Shown piece after piece: positions 26,313-35,256 of a stretch of 64,000 nucleotides of DNA. The position numbers and the translations under genes were made by a program. The notes beneath the pieces were generated by a model. It saw nothing but the letters and a program-made list of their open reading frames with translations. It did no database searches and had not been told where the DNA came from. This DNA is from an uncultured Oscillospiraceae bacterium (GTDB lineage Bacteria; Bacillota; Clostridia; Oscillospirales; Acutalibacteraceae). Positions within the stretch are counted from its first letter, which is position 1, and each line of letters opens with the position of its first letter. The DNA lies in contig UQQT01000005.1 in NCBI GenBank assembly GCA_900543395.1, forward strand, positions 18,195 to 82,194, given 5' to 3'.

Positions 26313-26929
26313 TGAAATTAAGGTCTGTTTCAGCAAAAGGCGGTAAACTTAACATATACGCCGACGATATATTTATAATGAACGTAAGTTCCTCCGTCTG
26401 GTATTCAAGCGGATACTCGGACGGCGACGAGATTGACGACGACGGTATCGAAGAATTCAAAAGAATGGTCGGCGGACGCCTCGCGTATGCGGGTGCAGTC
26501 AGAATACTTACGTTAAGGGCTCATTCCGAAAAGGAATTGAGAGATAAGCTTTCAAAAAAATATCCGCCCGAAAGCTGTGACTTCGCCGTTGAAAGATGCC
26601 GGGAACTGGGGTTTGTCGACGACGAGGATTTTGCGGAAAGATATGCCTCGGAGCTTTATGAAAAGAAACATTACGGCGTTGACAGAATTCGAAAAGAACT
26701 CATGATAAAAGGCGTGAACAGGGAGCTTATCGACGAAGCGGTAGGCGGACTTGACATTGACGAAATTTCGTGTATCATTGATATAATTGAAAAAAAATAT
26801 AAGAATTGTCTTTCGGATGAAAAGGGATTAAGACGCGTTTATGCAGGCTGTCAAAGGCTCGGATATTCATATTCTCAAATACGAAAGGCAATAGAGCAGA
26901 TGATCGGAGAGAATTCAGATGAGTATTAA
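26312..26929 (+). CDS. recX: Regulatory protein RecX
   Basis: 205 residues with the family's helical tandem repeats: AHSEKELRDKLSKKYP, then CRELGFVDDEDFAERYASEL and YGVDRIRKELMIKGVNRELI. RecX binds RecA filaments and restrains them. Position directly after recA with a one-base overlap is classical. The N-terminal ~60 residues are poorly conserved in the family. Overlaps rimO by 11 bp. Confidence 0.9.
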   Translation: MKLRSVSAKGGKLNIYADDIFIMNVSSSVWYSSGYSDGDEIDDDGIEEFKRMVGGRLAYAGAVRILTLRAHSEKELRDKLSKKYPPESCDFAVERCRELGFVDDEDFAERYASELYEKKHYGVDRIRKELMIKGVNRELIDEAVGGLDIDEISCIIDIIEKKYKNCLSDEKGLRRVYAGCQRLGYSYSQIRKAIEQMIGENSDEY

Positions 26930-28247
26930 GGTCGGACTTATATCGCTCGGATGTCCGAAAAACCAGGTTGATTCGGAAATGATGCTTGCAAAGCTTAATG
27001 CGGCGGGATACGAAATCGTTGACGACGCATATTCGGCGGACATTGTCGTAATCAACACGTGCGGTTTTATCGAGGACGCAAAAAAAGAGGCGATAGAGAA
27101 CATTCTCGAAATGGCGGATCTTAAAAAAGACGGCGTTATCAAAAAAATTCTCGTTTGCGGATGCTTGGCGCAGAGATATAAGGACGAGGTTATAAAGGAA
27201 ATGCCCGAAATCGACGGAATTATGGGCATAGGCAACAACGGCGACATAGTCGAAATGTGTGACCGTGTTATGAAAGACGAGGCGGTTGAGGAGTTTGCCG
27301 ACAAGGAGTCAATGCCGATAGAGGGTGAGAGAATTCTTTCGACTCCCGCGCACTGGGCGTATCTCAAAATCGCGGACGGATGCTCAAACTGCTGTACATA
27401 CTGCGCTATTCCGATGATAAGGGGCAGATTCAGAAGCCGTACGGAGGATAGCATTGTTAAAGAAGCAGAGAAATTAGCTTCGGACGGCGTTAAGGAGCTT
27501 ATCCTTATAGCGCAGGACGTTACGAGGTACGGCGAGGATTTATATAAAGAATTAAGACTCCCGTATCTTCTTAAAAAGCTGTGCAAAATCGACGGAATCG
27601 AGTGGATAAGACTTCTGTACTGTTATCCCGACAGGATAACGGACGAGTTTCTTGACGTTATGGCAAGCGAGGACAAGATTCTTAATTATATAGATTTACC
27701 ATTACAGCATGCGGACGGAAGAATTCTAAAAAGAATGAACAGAACGGGAGACAAGGAGTCGCTTCTTGCTCTTATCGAAAAAATCAGAGACAGGCTTCCG
27801 AATGCTATAATTCGTACGACGTTTATAACGGGATTCCCCGGAGAGGGTGAGGACGAGTTCAATACTCTTTCCGAATTCGTGGATGAGGCGCAGTTTGACA
27901 GACTCGGATGCTTTGCGTATTCGCCCGAGGAGAACACTCCCGCAGCTGAATTCGATGATCAAGTCGACGACGACGTTAAGCAGAGGCGCGGAGAAATTAT
28001 AATGGAACAGCAGTACGATATTTTTTCGTACAAGCAGAAACAGCTTATCGGCACCGTTCAGAGATGTGTTGTCGACGGCTATGACGCGTACACCGACAGC
28101 TATTTCGGCAGAACGTGGATGGACGCGCCCGAAATTGATTCCGCAGTTTTCTTTACGAGCCGAAGAGAGCTTGACGAGGGCGATATGGTTGACGTAAGAA
28201 TATTTGATACTAAGGATTACGACCTCATGGGCGAGGTCGCAGAGTAA
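26919..28247 (+). CDS. rimO: Ribosomal protein S12 methylthiotransferase RimO
   Basis: 442 residues. RimO adds a methylthio group to an aspartate of S12. Domains: N-terminal UPF0004 with SLGCPKNQVDSEMM and NTCGFIEDAKKE and a third Cys in VCGCLAQRY (second Fe-S cluster), radical-SAM core with C155-x3-C159-x2-C162 in GCSNCCTYCAIP, and a C-terminal TRAM domain ending VRIFDTKDYDLMGEV. The start overlaps recX by 11 bp and the ribosome site is inside recX. Confidence 0.95.
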   Translation: MSIKVGLISLGCPKNQVDSEMMLAKLNAAGYEIVDDAYSADIVVINTCGFIEDAKKEAIENILEMADLKKDGVIKKILVCGCLAQRYKDEVIKEMPEIDGIMGIGNNGDIVEMCDRVMKDEAVEEFADKESMPIEGERILSTPAHWAYLKIADGCSNCCTYCAIPMIRGRFRSRTEDSIVKEAEKLASDGVKELILIAQDVTRYGEDLYKELRLPYLLKKLCKIDGIEWIRLLYCYPDRITDEFLDVMASEDKILNYIDLPLQHADGRILKRMNRTGDKESLLALIEKIRDRLPNAIIRTTFITGFPGEGEDEFNTLSEFVDEAQFDRLGCFAYSPEENTPAAEFDDQVDDDVKQRRGEIIMEQQYDIFSYKQKQLIGTVQRCVVDGYDAYTDSYFGRTWMDAPEIDSAVFFTSRRELDEGDMVDVRIFDTKDYDLMGEVAE

Positions 28248-28288
28248 GAAGCGGTCTAACGCATCAGACTGCCGTATAAGGAGAGCGA

Positions 28289-28855
28289 ATGAATACACCG
28301 AATAAACTCACTGTAATGAGAATGCTGATTACTCCGGTATTTTTGGCGTTATATCTAATAAAAGACATTCCGCACAGTGCGCTGTGGGCGCTGATTGTTT
28401 TCCTGATTGCGTCGGTAACGGACGCGGTTGACGGTCGGCTTGCGAGAAAGTATAATCAAGTCACTGTTTTCGGTAAATTAGCCGACCCGGTCGCGGATAA
28501 AATGCTGACTACGGCCGCGCTTCTCGCGTTTATGAACGACGGACTGTGCAGTATATGGACAGTATTTATAATTCTGACGAGAGAATTCGCCGTTACGTCG
28601 GCGCGTCTTATAGCTTCGTCACAGGGGGTTGTCATTCCCGCTAATATATGGGGTAAGATAAAAACCGTTTCGCAGATGGTATTTACTGTTGTAATAATGG
28701 CTTTTCTTGTGTTCAAGGATTTCGGTTTTATGCCCGAGAGAGTAAATATTGCTCTGATTTCAAATATCCTGCTCGGCATAACGGCGGTTCTCGCGGTAAT
28801 CTCGGGTATTATATACCTGATAAAAGCGAAGGACAAAATAGATATTACAATGTAA
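28289..28855 (+). CDS. pgsA: CDP-diacylglycerol--glycerol-3-phosphate 3-phosphatidyltransferase
   Basis: 188 residues, typical length. The CDP-alcohol phosphotransferase motif D-G-x2-A-R-x8-G-x3-D-x3-D is seen as DAVDGRLARKYNQVTVFGKLADPVADK, within a protein of about five helices starting MNTPNKLTVMRM. It makes phosphatidylglycerol-phosphate. AAGGAGAG precedes the ATG. Last gene of the recA-recX-rimO-pgsA run, with a 41-bp gap from rimO. Confidence 0.93.
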   Translation: MNTPNKLTVMRMLITPVFLALYLIKDIPHSALWALIVFLIASVTDAVDGRLARKYNQVTVFGKLADPVADKMLTTAALLAFMNDGLCSIWTVFIILTREFAVTSARLIASSQGVVIPANIWGKIKTVSQMVFTVVIMAFLVFKDFGFMPERVNIALISNILLGITAVLAVISGIIYLIKAKDKIDITM

Positions 28856-28865
28856 CAAAGAATAA

Positions 28866-28903
28866 TTCACACCGTATACTGTCATGAGGTGATACGGTGT
28901 GAA
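28866..28903 (+). promoter_or_regulatory. Perfect 12-bp stem-loop covering the ZIP gene start
   Basis: Arms TTCACACCGTAT (28866-28877) and ATACGGTGTGAA (28892-28903) pair fully around a 14-nt loop. The ribosome site GAGGTG (28886-28891) is in the loop and the GTG start (28899-28901) is inside the 3' arm, then ATTTTATTTT follows. It could be a terminator for the pgsA transcript, a translation-limiting hairpin for the transporter, or a DNA palindrome for a metal-responsive repressor. Confidence 0.6.
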
Positions 28904-29672
28904 TTTTATTTTATCCGCGTTTCTTGCGGGTCTAATGACATGGCTGATAACCGCGCTCGGAGCGGGGGTTGTTATATTTTATAAAAAATATGCCGGCTCT
29001 GCGGTCGGAAAAACGCTCGGATTTTCGGCGGGTGTGATGCTCGCTTCTTCGTTTTGGTCACTGTTGGAACCGAGCGTTAACGATTATTCTTATGCTTTAA
29101 CTCTTCCGGTTTGGGTCGGAGTTTCGCTGTCGTTTGCGCTCGGAGCGTTTATGATACTTGCCGTTGACCGCGCGGGAAGGATTATTTCGTCGCATGCGAA
29201 TGTCGGAGAAAACCGCGGACTTTTTTTGATGATACTCGGTATAACGGCTCACAATATCCCGGAGGGGCTTGCGGTGGGAGTCGCGTTCGGAGCCATTGCC
29301 GACGGATATTCGCGTGAGGCTTTGATAGGGGCGGTGTCGGTCGCGGTCGGAATCGGAATTCAAAATTTTCCGGAGGGGGCGGCGGTTTCGCTTCCGATGA
29401 GGCAGAAGGGCTTTTCGAGGACTAAATCGTTTTTTGCCGCCCAGGCAACAGCTCTTGTCGAGCCGATTTTTGCCGTTGCAGGCGCAGTATGCGCATCGAG
29501 GGCGGTCAGTCTGCTCCCGTTATCGCTGTCGTTTGCCGCGGGAAATATGATAACAGTCTGTGCTCACGAGGTTATACCGGAATGTAAAACAGAGGGCGGC
29601 GGATATTCGCAAACGGTGTGGATCATTATAGGATTTGTAATAATGACGGTGCTTGATCTTGCGTTCGGATAA
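28899..29672 (+). CDS. ZIP-family metal transporter
   Basis: 257 residues with eight helices. The two metal-binding helices carry the family motifs HNIPEGLAVGVAFG (helix 4) and QNFPEGAAVSLPMR (helix 5); the usual His of the second (H-x3-E) is replaced by Asn-Phe-Pro, as in several bacterial homologues. Likely Zn2+ or another divalent cation uptake. GTG start with GAGGTG seven bases before it, both inside a stem-loop. Confidence 0.88.
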   Translation: MNFILSAFLAGLMTWLITALGAGVVIFYKKYAGSAVGKTLGFSAGVMLASSFWSLLEPSVNDYSYALTLPVWVGVSLSFALGAFMILAVDRAGRIISSHANVGENRGLFLMILGITAHNIPEGLAVGVAFGAIADGYSREALIGAVSVAVGIGIQNFPEGAAVSLPMRQKGFSRTKSFFAAQATALVEPIFAVAGAVCASRAVSLLPLSLSFAAGNMITVCAHEVIPECKTEGGGYSQTVWIIIGFVIMTVLDLAFG

Positions 29673-29713
29673 GAATTCAAATGTAAATTTATTGTTTATT
29701 TTCACCCGAAAGA

Positions 29714-29742
29714 TTGAAATAAAGGCACGTATACTGTATAAT
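29714..29742 (+). promoter_or_regulatory. Promoter of the GH5 gene
   Basis: TTGAAA (29714-29719), 17 bp, TATAAT (29737-29742). Confidence 0.65.
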
Positions 29743-29775
29743 CAAAATTAATAACATTAAAAAACGGGTGAGAAT

Positions 29776-31251
29776 ATGAATACTATCAGCGTTAACAAAA
29801 TGTCGCTTGTCGACGAACTGGGCAGAGAGCGCATATTCAACGGTATCAATATGGTACATAAGGGCGGAAAGGACGGCGCGGTTCACAAGGATTATAAACC
29901 GGACTGGACGGAGGAAACGTTTGCGTCGTTTAAAAAACTCGGCATAAATATCGTTCGGCTCGGACTTATTTGGGACGCAATCGAGCCTGAGTGCGGAAAA
30001 TACGACGATGATTATCTCGATATGATGATTTCGTATGCCGAAATGTGTGAAAAATACGGCATTTACTACTATCTCGACATGCACCAGGATCTTTATTCGG
30101 CTTACTATGCCGACGGTGCTCCCGGCTGGGCGACAATTACGGATTCATATAAGTACAAGGAGCCTAAATTTATTTGGGCGGAGGGTTATTTCTTTTCAAA
30201 GGCCGTTCACAGAGCGTGCGATAACTTTTGGAACAATACTTCGGTAAACGGCAGGGGACTTCAGGATCACTACTGCGATATGTGGAAGCACGTCGTTGAA
30301 AAATTCAAGGACAGACCCGGACTTATCGGATTCGACGTAATGAACGAGCCTTATCCCGGAACCGACGGAGGAAAGGCATTCCGCCAAATCGTAAAGGGCG
30401 GAATCGGCACGATATTCTTTTCCGGTAAGGTTAAGCGTATAAAGGCTCTTAAAAATATTATAAAGGGCGACGATAAATTTACCTCCGCGCTTGCCGTTCT
30501 TGACGACAGAAGCGTTATGAAGAGCGTTACAAAGCCCGCGGAGAGCACGATAAGACAGTTTGACGTTAAAAAATATTATCCGTTCTTCCAAAAATGCGCG
30601 GCAGCTATTCGCGAGGTTACGGATAAGGGTATAATTATTATGGAAAACTGCTATTATTCAAATCTCGGAATTCCGTGTACTACGCCGAGGCTTGTATACA
30701 AAAACGGCGGACGCGAGGAGAATTTAATGTTTGCTCCCCACGCATACGACCTGACAGTTGATACTCCGATGACAAATACCGCAAGCAATGCGAGAGTCGA
30801 CGGCATTTTTGATCAGCACAGGCATACACAGTTAAGACTCGGTGTACCCGTTATCGTAGGAGAGTGGGGCGGAATGGTCGACGGAAGCGAGGAATATCCG
30901 CATCTTGAGCATCTGCTCGAAAAGTTCGACGCGAATAAATGGAGTCAGACCTACTGGGCGTATTACTCGGGGCTTATGGACACGAAAATCATGAAGATAA
31001 TCGCGCGTCCGTATCCGCAGGCTGTCAGCGGGGAAATAAAATCATACGGATTTGACAGGAAAAATAAGATTTTTACGCTTAAATACACGCATTCCGGTTT
31101 AAATAAGGGTATGACCGAAATATTCCTGCCCGAAGAACCCGCGAAAATAGAAGCCGACGGCAAGTACGAGGTTAAGACCGATGACAGAGGCGTTATAACG
31201 CTTTATGTTGAACCTGTCGACGGGGAGAATACTGTAAAAGTATTTTATTAA
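29776..31251 (+). CDS. Glycoside hydrolase family 5, endoglycoceramidase-like
   Basis: 491 residues. The (beta/alpha)8 catalytic domain has the GH5 acid/base E191 in FDVMNEPYPG and the nucleophile E363 in VIVGEWGG; a short beta-sandwich C-terminal domain follows (about 395-491). The N-terminal LVDELGRERIFNGINMVHKG and YLDMHQDLYS blocks resemble endoglycoceramidase-type GH5 enzymes. There is no signal peptide, so it should act on an imported glycoside inside the cell. Monocistronic with its own promoter and terminator. Exact substrate unknown. Confidence 0.85.
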   Translation: MNTISVNKMSLVDELGRERIFNGINMVHKGGKDGAVHKDYKPDWTEETFASFKKLGINIVRLGLIWDAIEPECGKYDDDYLDMMISYAEMCEKYGIYYYLDMHQDLYSAYYADGAPGWATITDSYKYKEPKFIWAEGYFFSKAVHRACDNFWNNTSVNGRGLQDHYCDMWKHVVEKFKDRPGLIGFDVMNEPYPGTDGGKAFRQIVKGGIGTIFFSGKVKRIKALKNIIKGDDKFTSALAVLDDRSVMKSVTKPAESTIRQFDVKKYYPFFQKCAAAIREVTDKGIIIMENCYYSNLGIPCTTPRLVYKNGGREENLMFAPHAYDLTVDTPMTNTASNARVDGIFDQHRHTQLRLGVPVIVGEWGGMVDGSEEYPHLEHLLEKFDANKWSQTYWAYYSGLMDTKIMKIIARPYPQAVSGEIKSYGFDRKNKIFTLKYTHSGLNKGMTEIFLPEEPAKIEADGKYEVKTDDRGVITLYVEPVDGENTVKVFY

Positions 31252-31267
31252 TGTAAAATAATAAATG

Positions 31268-31314
31268 CCGAATAACAACGCGGATGGTGTTCCGAGTTGT
31301 TATTCGGTTTTTTT
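31268..31314 (+). terminator. GH5 gene terminator
   Basis: Perfect 12-bp stem CCGAATAACAAC / GTTGTTATTCGG followed by seven T residues. Confidence 0.92.
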
Positions 31315-31432
31315 ATGCTGAATATAAAATAAGCTATTTTTTCATATCATTACTAAATTCAGATAAACGAATATCTCTGTTAAAGAAATGCATCCCCCAA
31401 CTTATTATGGTGTACCGTATGAGTGTGTGATA

Positions 31433-32005
31433 TTAAAACGAATAAAACAGTATGCCGAGTCCGGCGGAAATTAGAATCAATAAAACAGGGGAGACGGCTT
31501 GTTTTTTTATTTTCTTAAAAATAAGAGCGGTTAGGGCGATAAGTGCGAAAATAATAATCGCCTTAAGGTCGGGTGTGATTTTGCAGCCGATCGATGAGAA
31601 ATTGAAAAGTGCGCTTAAAAGCATTATTATGCCCGCTGATAGAATCATTGCTGCAATACACGGTCTGATTCCGTCAAGAAACGACTGCACCGCTCTGTAT
31701 TTGAGAAGATTTTTCAGAATCAATGATATTATAAGAATTATTATGAACGACGGGAGAACGACTCCGAATGTCGCAGACAGCGCGCCGAGAATTCCGCCCT
31801 GCGAGGAGCCGATAAACGTTGCCATGTTAATGGCGAGAGGTCCCGGGGTGGACTCGGAAACGGCGATAAAATTCATAAGCTGATTTTCCGTCAGCCATCC
31901 GTTTGAAATAACCGTATCGCGTATGAGCGAAATCATACCGTAGCCGCCGCCGAACGAGAACGCTCCGATTTTTAGAAATTCGAGGAATAATTTTAAATAT
32001 ATCAT
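31433..32005 (-). CDS. Chromate transporter family protein, half-size (second of pair)
   Basis: 190 residues, one CHR domain with about six helices. Signature FSFGGGYGMISLI and VSESTPGPLAINMATFIG. Short CHR proteins work as heteromeric pairs encoded by adjacent genes; this one overlaps its partner by 4 bp. Family members export chromate, but in anaerobes the natural substrate may differ. Confidence 0.88.
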   Translation of the reverse strand: MIYLKLFLEFLKIGAFSFGGGYGMISLIRDTVISNGWLTENQLMNFIAVSESTPGPLAINMATFIGSSQGGILGALSATFGVVLPSFIIILIISLILKNLLKYRAVQSFLDGIRPCIAAMILSAGIIMLLSALFNFSSIGCKITPDLKAIIIFALIALTALIFKKIKKQAVSPVLLILISAGLGILFYSF

Positions 32006-32577
32006 TTCTTTGCTCCCCGCTTTTCTGTAAAGGCTTTAACCGCGTAAATTAATACGGCTATGAATCCGCATATAAGAATATAGTACACGCTCGAAAAATT
32101 GACGGCAAACAAGGAGCATGCCGTCATTGCCGTCAAAACGGAGACGGATATTATTATATTAAAAGCGTTTCGTTTCAGAGTTTTTAATATTTTGATTCCG
32201 GAGGAAATTATGAGGTAAACGACGCACGCCTGAATTCCGCGAAAAGCGTAGGCGACGTATTTTAAACTTAAAAATTTATCGAGAAACAGCGAGATCACGT
32301 ATATTACGATAAAGCTCGGCAGGCATACGGCGAGTGTAGCAATAACTGAACCGATAACTCCGCCGATCTTGCATCCGACGTAGGTCGCGGAGTTTACCGC
32401 CATAGGACCGGGCGTTGACTCGGAGATCGCCGTCATGTCGAGGAATTCGTCCTCCGTTATCCATTTGCGTTTTGTAACGAACTCGTTCTCAATCAGAGGG
32501 ATCATGGCATAGCCGCCGCCGAATGAGAACGCGCCGATTTTAAGGAAAGAGAGAAACAGCGAGAGATATCTGTTCAT
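32002..32577 (-). CDS. Chromate transporter family protein, half-size (first of pair)
   Basis: 191 residues with the same CHR layout: FSFGGGYAMIPLIENEFV and ISESTPGPMAVNSATYVG, about six helices. It is clearly a paralogue of the next gene but differs in length of the C-terminal helices. ATGA overlap with the partner implies coupled translation in a two-subunit transporter. Confidence 0.88.
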   Translation of the reverse strand: MNRYLSLFLSFLKIGAFSFGGGYAMIPLIENEFVTKRKWITEDEFLDMTAISESTPGPMAVNSATYVGCKIGGVIGSVIATLAVCLPSFIVIYVISLFLDKFLSLKYVAYAFRGIQACVVYLIISSGIKILKTLKRNAFNIIISVSVLTAMTACSLFAVNFSSVYYILICGFIAVLIYAVKAFTEKRGAKK

Positions 32578-32612
32578 GTGAAATCATACTCCGTGATGAA
32601 TTTGTTTCATTG

Positions 32613-32643
32613 AAAAAGACCAAGTCATGCGACTTGGTCTTTT
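32613..32643 (-). terminator. tRNA-Gln terminator
   Basis: Stem AAAGACCAAGTC / GACTTGGTCTTT with a four-base loop right after the tRNA CCA on the minus strand, then TT. Confidence 0.8.
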
Positions 32644-32645
32644 AA

Positions 32646-32719
32646 TGGCTGGGGAATAGGGATTCGAACCCCAACAAACAGAGTCAGAGTCTGTCGTGCT
32701 ACCGTTACACTATTCCCCA
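32646..32719 (-). tRNA. tRNA-Gln (CTG)
   Basis: 74 nt including an encoded CCA. Acceptor arms TGGGGAA / TTCCCCA with discriminator G, D arm GTGTAACGGTAGCAC, anticodon loop CTCTGAC giving anticodon CTG, T loop GTTCGAATC. Perfect promoter just upstream. Confidence 0.93.
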
Positions 32720-32733
32720 ACGGAACGATATGT

Positions 32734-32762
32734 ATTATATAACGGAGGATAGATTTTGTCAA
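32734..32762 (-). promoter_or_regulatory. tRNA-Gln promoter
   Basis: Minus strand TTGACA (32757-32762), 17 bp, TATAAT (32734-32739): both hexamers are consensus. Confidence 0.85.
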
Positions 32763-33013
32763 GGGGTTTTGATTAAATTTTTTGTTTTTTTGGATTGGAT
32801 TAATCAATAAGGCATAGATTCATTATTTGTCGGATGCGAATAAAAATATATTTCTTTGATTATGCGTTATTTTCTGAATAACAAAAGTCAAAATGCACAT
32901 ATATACAAGTATATAAATTCACTTGCAGATATAGCGGAAACAGCGATTTTTACGCTTTTTTATTTATAATCGGGTTTTTCGTGAATGTTTCCGAAATTGT
33001 CCGTCTATTTCTG

Positions 33014-33469
33014 TTATTTGTATTTTCTGACGAGAGCGTTCATTTTCTTTATTTTACGTCTCCAAAGAATATACTTAGAGAGCCAAACAACAATAAAAAT
33101 TGCAGTGAATATTCCCGCATAGGAGAGAAAACCGATGACGGAGTGCTTCATCCAGTTTGTAACATAAGCAATTGGCAGCATGATAACGCTGATAATCAGA
33201 AAGTAGACACCGCTTTGCATTGAAAGGCTCCATGAGTCAATCTCCCAAATCACCGACGCCGACGCAAAGCCGGCTCCCATAATCGCACACAGAACAGTCT
33301 GCAGGACTACAGCGTTCAACTCGCTTCCCATTGCAGCTGTAAGCTCAGGAGTAACGGAATAAAAAGAACCGTTTCCTATGAAGGCGGAAATAATCAGAGT
33401 AATCACAAATCCAATGGCAATTCCCGTCGGCAATCCGAGTAATCCGCGCATTATAATTTTCTTTTTCAT
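33014..33469 (-). CDS. DUF3021 family membrane protein
   Basis: 151 residues from the ATG at 33469, which follows GGAGATTAATT; an upstream in-frame Met lacks a ribosome site. Four helices with short loops and a basic C-terminal tail (RRKIKKMNALVRKYK), matching DUF3021. This family is nearly always encoded beside a LytTR regulator, as here, and is thought to modulate it; the mechanism is unknown. A 276-bp gap separates the two genes, larger than usual; no gene is recognised in it. Confidence 0.8.
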   Translation of the reverse strand: MKKKIIMRGLLGLPTGIAIGFVITLIISAFIGNGSFYSVTPELTAAMGSELNAVVLQTVLCAIMGAGFASASVIWEIDSWSLSMQSGVYFLIISVIMLPIAYVTNWMKHSVIGFLSYAGIFTAIFIVVWLSKYILWRRKIKKMNALVRKYK

Positions 33470-33745
33470 AATTAATCTCCATTCTGCCGACAACGCGCCG
33501 GCGCAAATAGTAATTTATGAGTGCCGACCGACGGCGATTTTCTATTATATAATTGTTTTGAGTGAAAATATGCACTGTAACGCAAGTGTTATTGAATTAC
33601 AGAATACATTTTCGCCTAAAACGGGATTTCAAACGGCGATGGAACTTTTTTTTGAGCGCAAATAAGTGTTGACCTTAAGTACATACGCTGAAAAATGCTT
33701 TGGCAAATATTGAATTGTGCAATATCCTTTTTCACGCTAACCGCC

Positions 33746-34186
33746 TTATAACCCCAACAACTGTTTGATTTTTGCAACATATCGTCTTGAAGCGTAAGTA
33801 ACGGTTCCGTTTGAGAGGGAAACACAAATGGTTCCTACAAAGCTCAGGTCAAAGCTGACGACCTTTTTCAGATTAATAATCTCGCCGTTTGAGATTCGTA
33901 CAAAGGAACGATCCGCAAGCCTCTGTTCTGCCTCGTACAGACGCATCCGGAGAAGATGAACGCCGTTTTCTGCTTCGGCATAGACCTTGCCGTCTGACGC
34001 ATAAATACGATAAATTGCGTCCGGCTCAAGCATTGAAACCCGGTCGTCTTTGAAGCCTGCAAGCATCCTGCTTTGTCCGCTCGAAAGCCGTTTTATGATT
34101 TCGTTGATTTCCTCGGTCATTTTGTCTGTTACAACGATGACTCTCGGTTCGACGCAGTTCTCGTCGATTTTAATCTCGATCTTCAT
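33746..34186 (-). CDS. LytTR-family DNA-binding transcriptional regulator
   Basis: 146 residues. The N-terminal ~45 residues form a small alpha/beta segment, and the C-terminal LytTR domain (about 45-146) has the expected strands, with VRISNGEIINLKKVVSF and ending TYASRRYVAKIKQLLG. No receiver or sensor domain, which is the usual form of LytTR genes paired with DUF3021. A direct repeat flanking its putative -10 could be its own operator. Confidence 0.88.
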   Translation of the reverse strand: MKIEIKIDENCVEPRVIVVTDKMTEEINEIIKRLSSGQSRMLAGFKDDRVSMLEPDAIYRIYASDGKVYAEAENGVHLLRMRLYEAEQRLADRSFVRISNGEIINLKKVVSFDLSFVGTICVSLSNGTVTYASRRYVAKIKQLLGL

Positions 34187-34198
34187 TATGGTTTCTCC

Positions 34199-34245
34199 CT
34201 TCCGCAGTTATATTATAAAGGTTTTTAAAGATTACTTCCGCTGTT
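34199..34245. promoter_or_regulatory. Possible LytTR autoregulatory sites
   Basis: Minus strand AACTGCGGAAG (34199-34209) and AACAGCGGAAG (34235-34245), one mismatch, starts 36 bp apart, flank a TATAAT at 34212-34217. LytTR proteins bind paired direct repeats, so this may be an operator; evidence is only positional. Confidence 0.4.
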
Positions 34246-34490
34246 GCGCGATAAACGGAGGTTATTTGAGTATAGACGGTTAATTATAGCAGGTAATAAC
34301 GCAAAAATGATATACCGGATTGTTTGCGGAAATAAAATAATATTTCTTCTGTATATCCTTCAGCCATACAGATAAACAGATAATCCTGACAGGATTTACA
34401 ATAAGCATCATTAAGAGCCGCTGTCACAAGGTCATGCGAAGGCGTCATTATCTATATGAATTATATATTCGTTCGACTCGGAAAAGCAAG
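34246..34490. other. Gene-free stretch upstream of the LytTR gene
   Basis: Part of the 361-bp gap 34187-34547. I see no coding frame, RNA gene or repeat in it. Confidence 0.5.
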
Positions 34491-34492
34491 AT

Positions 34493-34528
34493 AAAAAACG
34501 GAACCGAAAATAAATGCGGTTCCGTTTT
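34493..34528 (-). terminator. Terminator of the tsaE-tsaB-rpiB-upp operon
   Basis: Stem AAACGGAACCG / CGGTTCCGTTT with a 9-10 nt A-rich loop and a T run on the minus strand, about 20 bp after upp. Confidence 0.85.
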
Positions 34529-34547
34529 ATGAAATATCAAAAAATAA

Positions 34548-35177
34548 TTATTTGGTTCCGAAGATTCTGTCTCCGGCGTCGCCGAGACCGGGGATGATAT
34601 ATCCGTGGTCGTTAAGCTTTTCATCGAGAGCGGCGCAGTAGATATCTACGTCGGGATGAGCCGCCGCAAGAGCGTTAAGTCCCTCGGGAGCTGCGATGGT
34701 GCACATGAACTTGATGGTCTTGGGACCTCTCTTTTTAATCTGGGTTATAGCGTCAATAGCCGAACCGCCGGTTGCACACATCGGGTCAACTACGAAAACT
34801 TCGCGCTCGCTGATGTCGGCGGGGAGCTTGCAGTAATATTCAACGGGCTGGAGCGTTTCAGGGTCACGGTAAAGTCCGATATGTCCGACTCTGGCGGCGG
34901 GGATGATAGTAAGAACGCCGTCAACCATTCCGAGACCCGCTCTGAGAATGGGAACGATGGCGAGTTTCTTACCTGCAAGGTGCTTGGTTACTGTTTTTGC
35001 GACGGGAGTCTCAATCTCGACGTCCGTTAAGGGAAGGTCTCTTGTTGCCTCGTATGTCATAAGCATTGCGATTTCGCTTATAAGAGTTCTGAATTCGTAA
35101 GTGCTTGTGCCCTTGTCTCTGAGGATCGAAAGCTTATGCTGAATAAGCGGATGATCCAATACTGTAATTTTGCCCAT
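34548..35177 (-). CDS. upp: Uracil phosphoribosyltransferase
   Basis: 209 residues, normal length. Converts uracil and PRPP to UMP in pyrimidine salvage. PRPP-binding loop VVDPMCATGGSAIDAI, the flexible-loop region VAKTVTKHLAGKK and the C-terminal uracil-binding YIIPGLGDAGDRIFGT are all present. GGAGGA ribosome site before the ATG. Last gene of a four-gene minus-strand operon; a 79-bp spacer separates it from rpiB. Confidence 0.97.
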   Translation of the reverse strand: MGKITVLDHPLIQHKLSILRDKGTSTYEFRTLISEIAMLMTYEATRDLPLTDVEIETPVAKTVTKHLAGKKLAIVPILRAGLGMVDGVLTIIPAARVGHIGLYRDPETLQPVEYYCKLPADISEREVFVVDPMCATGGSAIDAITQIKKRGPKTIKFMCTIAAPEGLNALAAAHPDVDIYCAALDEKLNDHGYIIPGLGDAGDRIFGTK

Positions 35178-35256
35178 TTAATATTCCTCCAAAAATTTAT
35201 TAACACATAAAAACGAGGAAATGACAGAACCCGAAAGATCTGCATTTCCCGTAATT

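Noticed and set aside
33545..33665. Short plus-strand frame between the DUF3021 and LytTR genes
   Set aside because: Thirty-one codons after the nearest ATG, no ribosome site and no recognisable motif.
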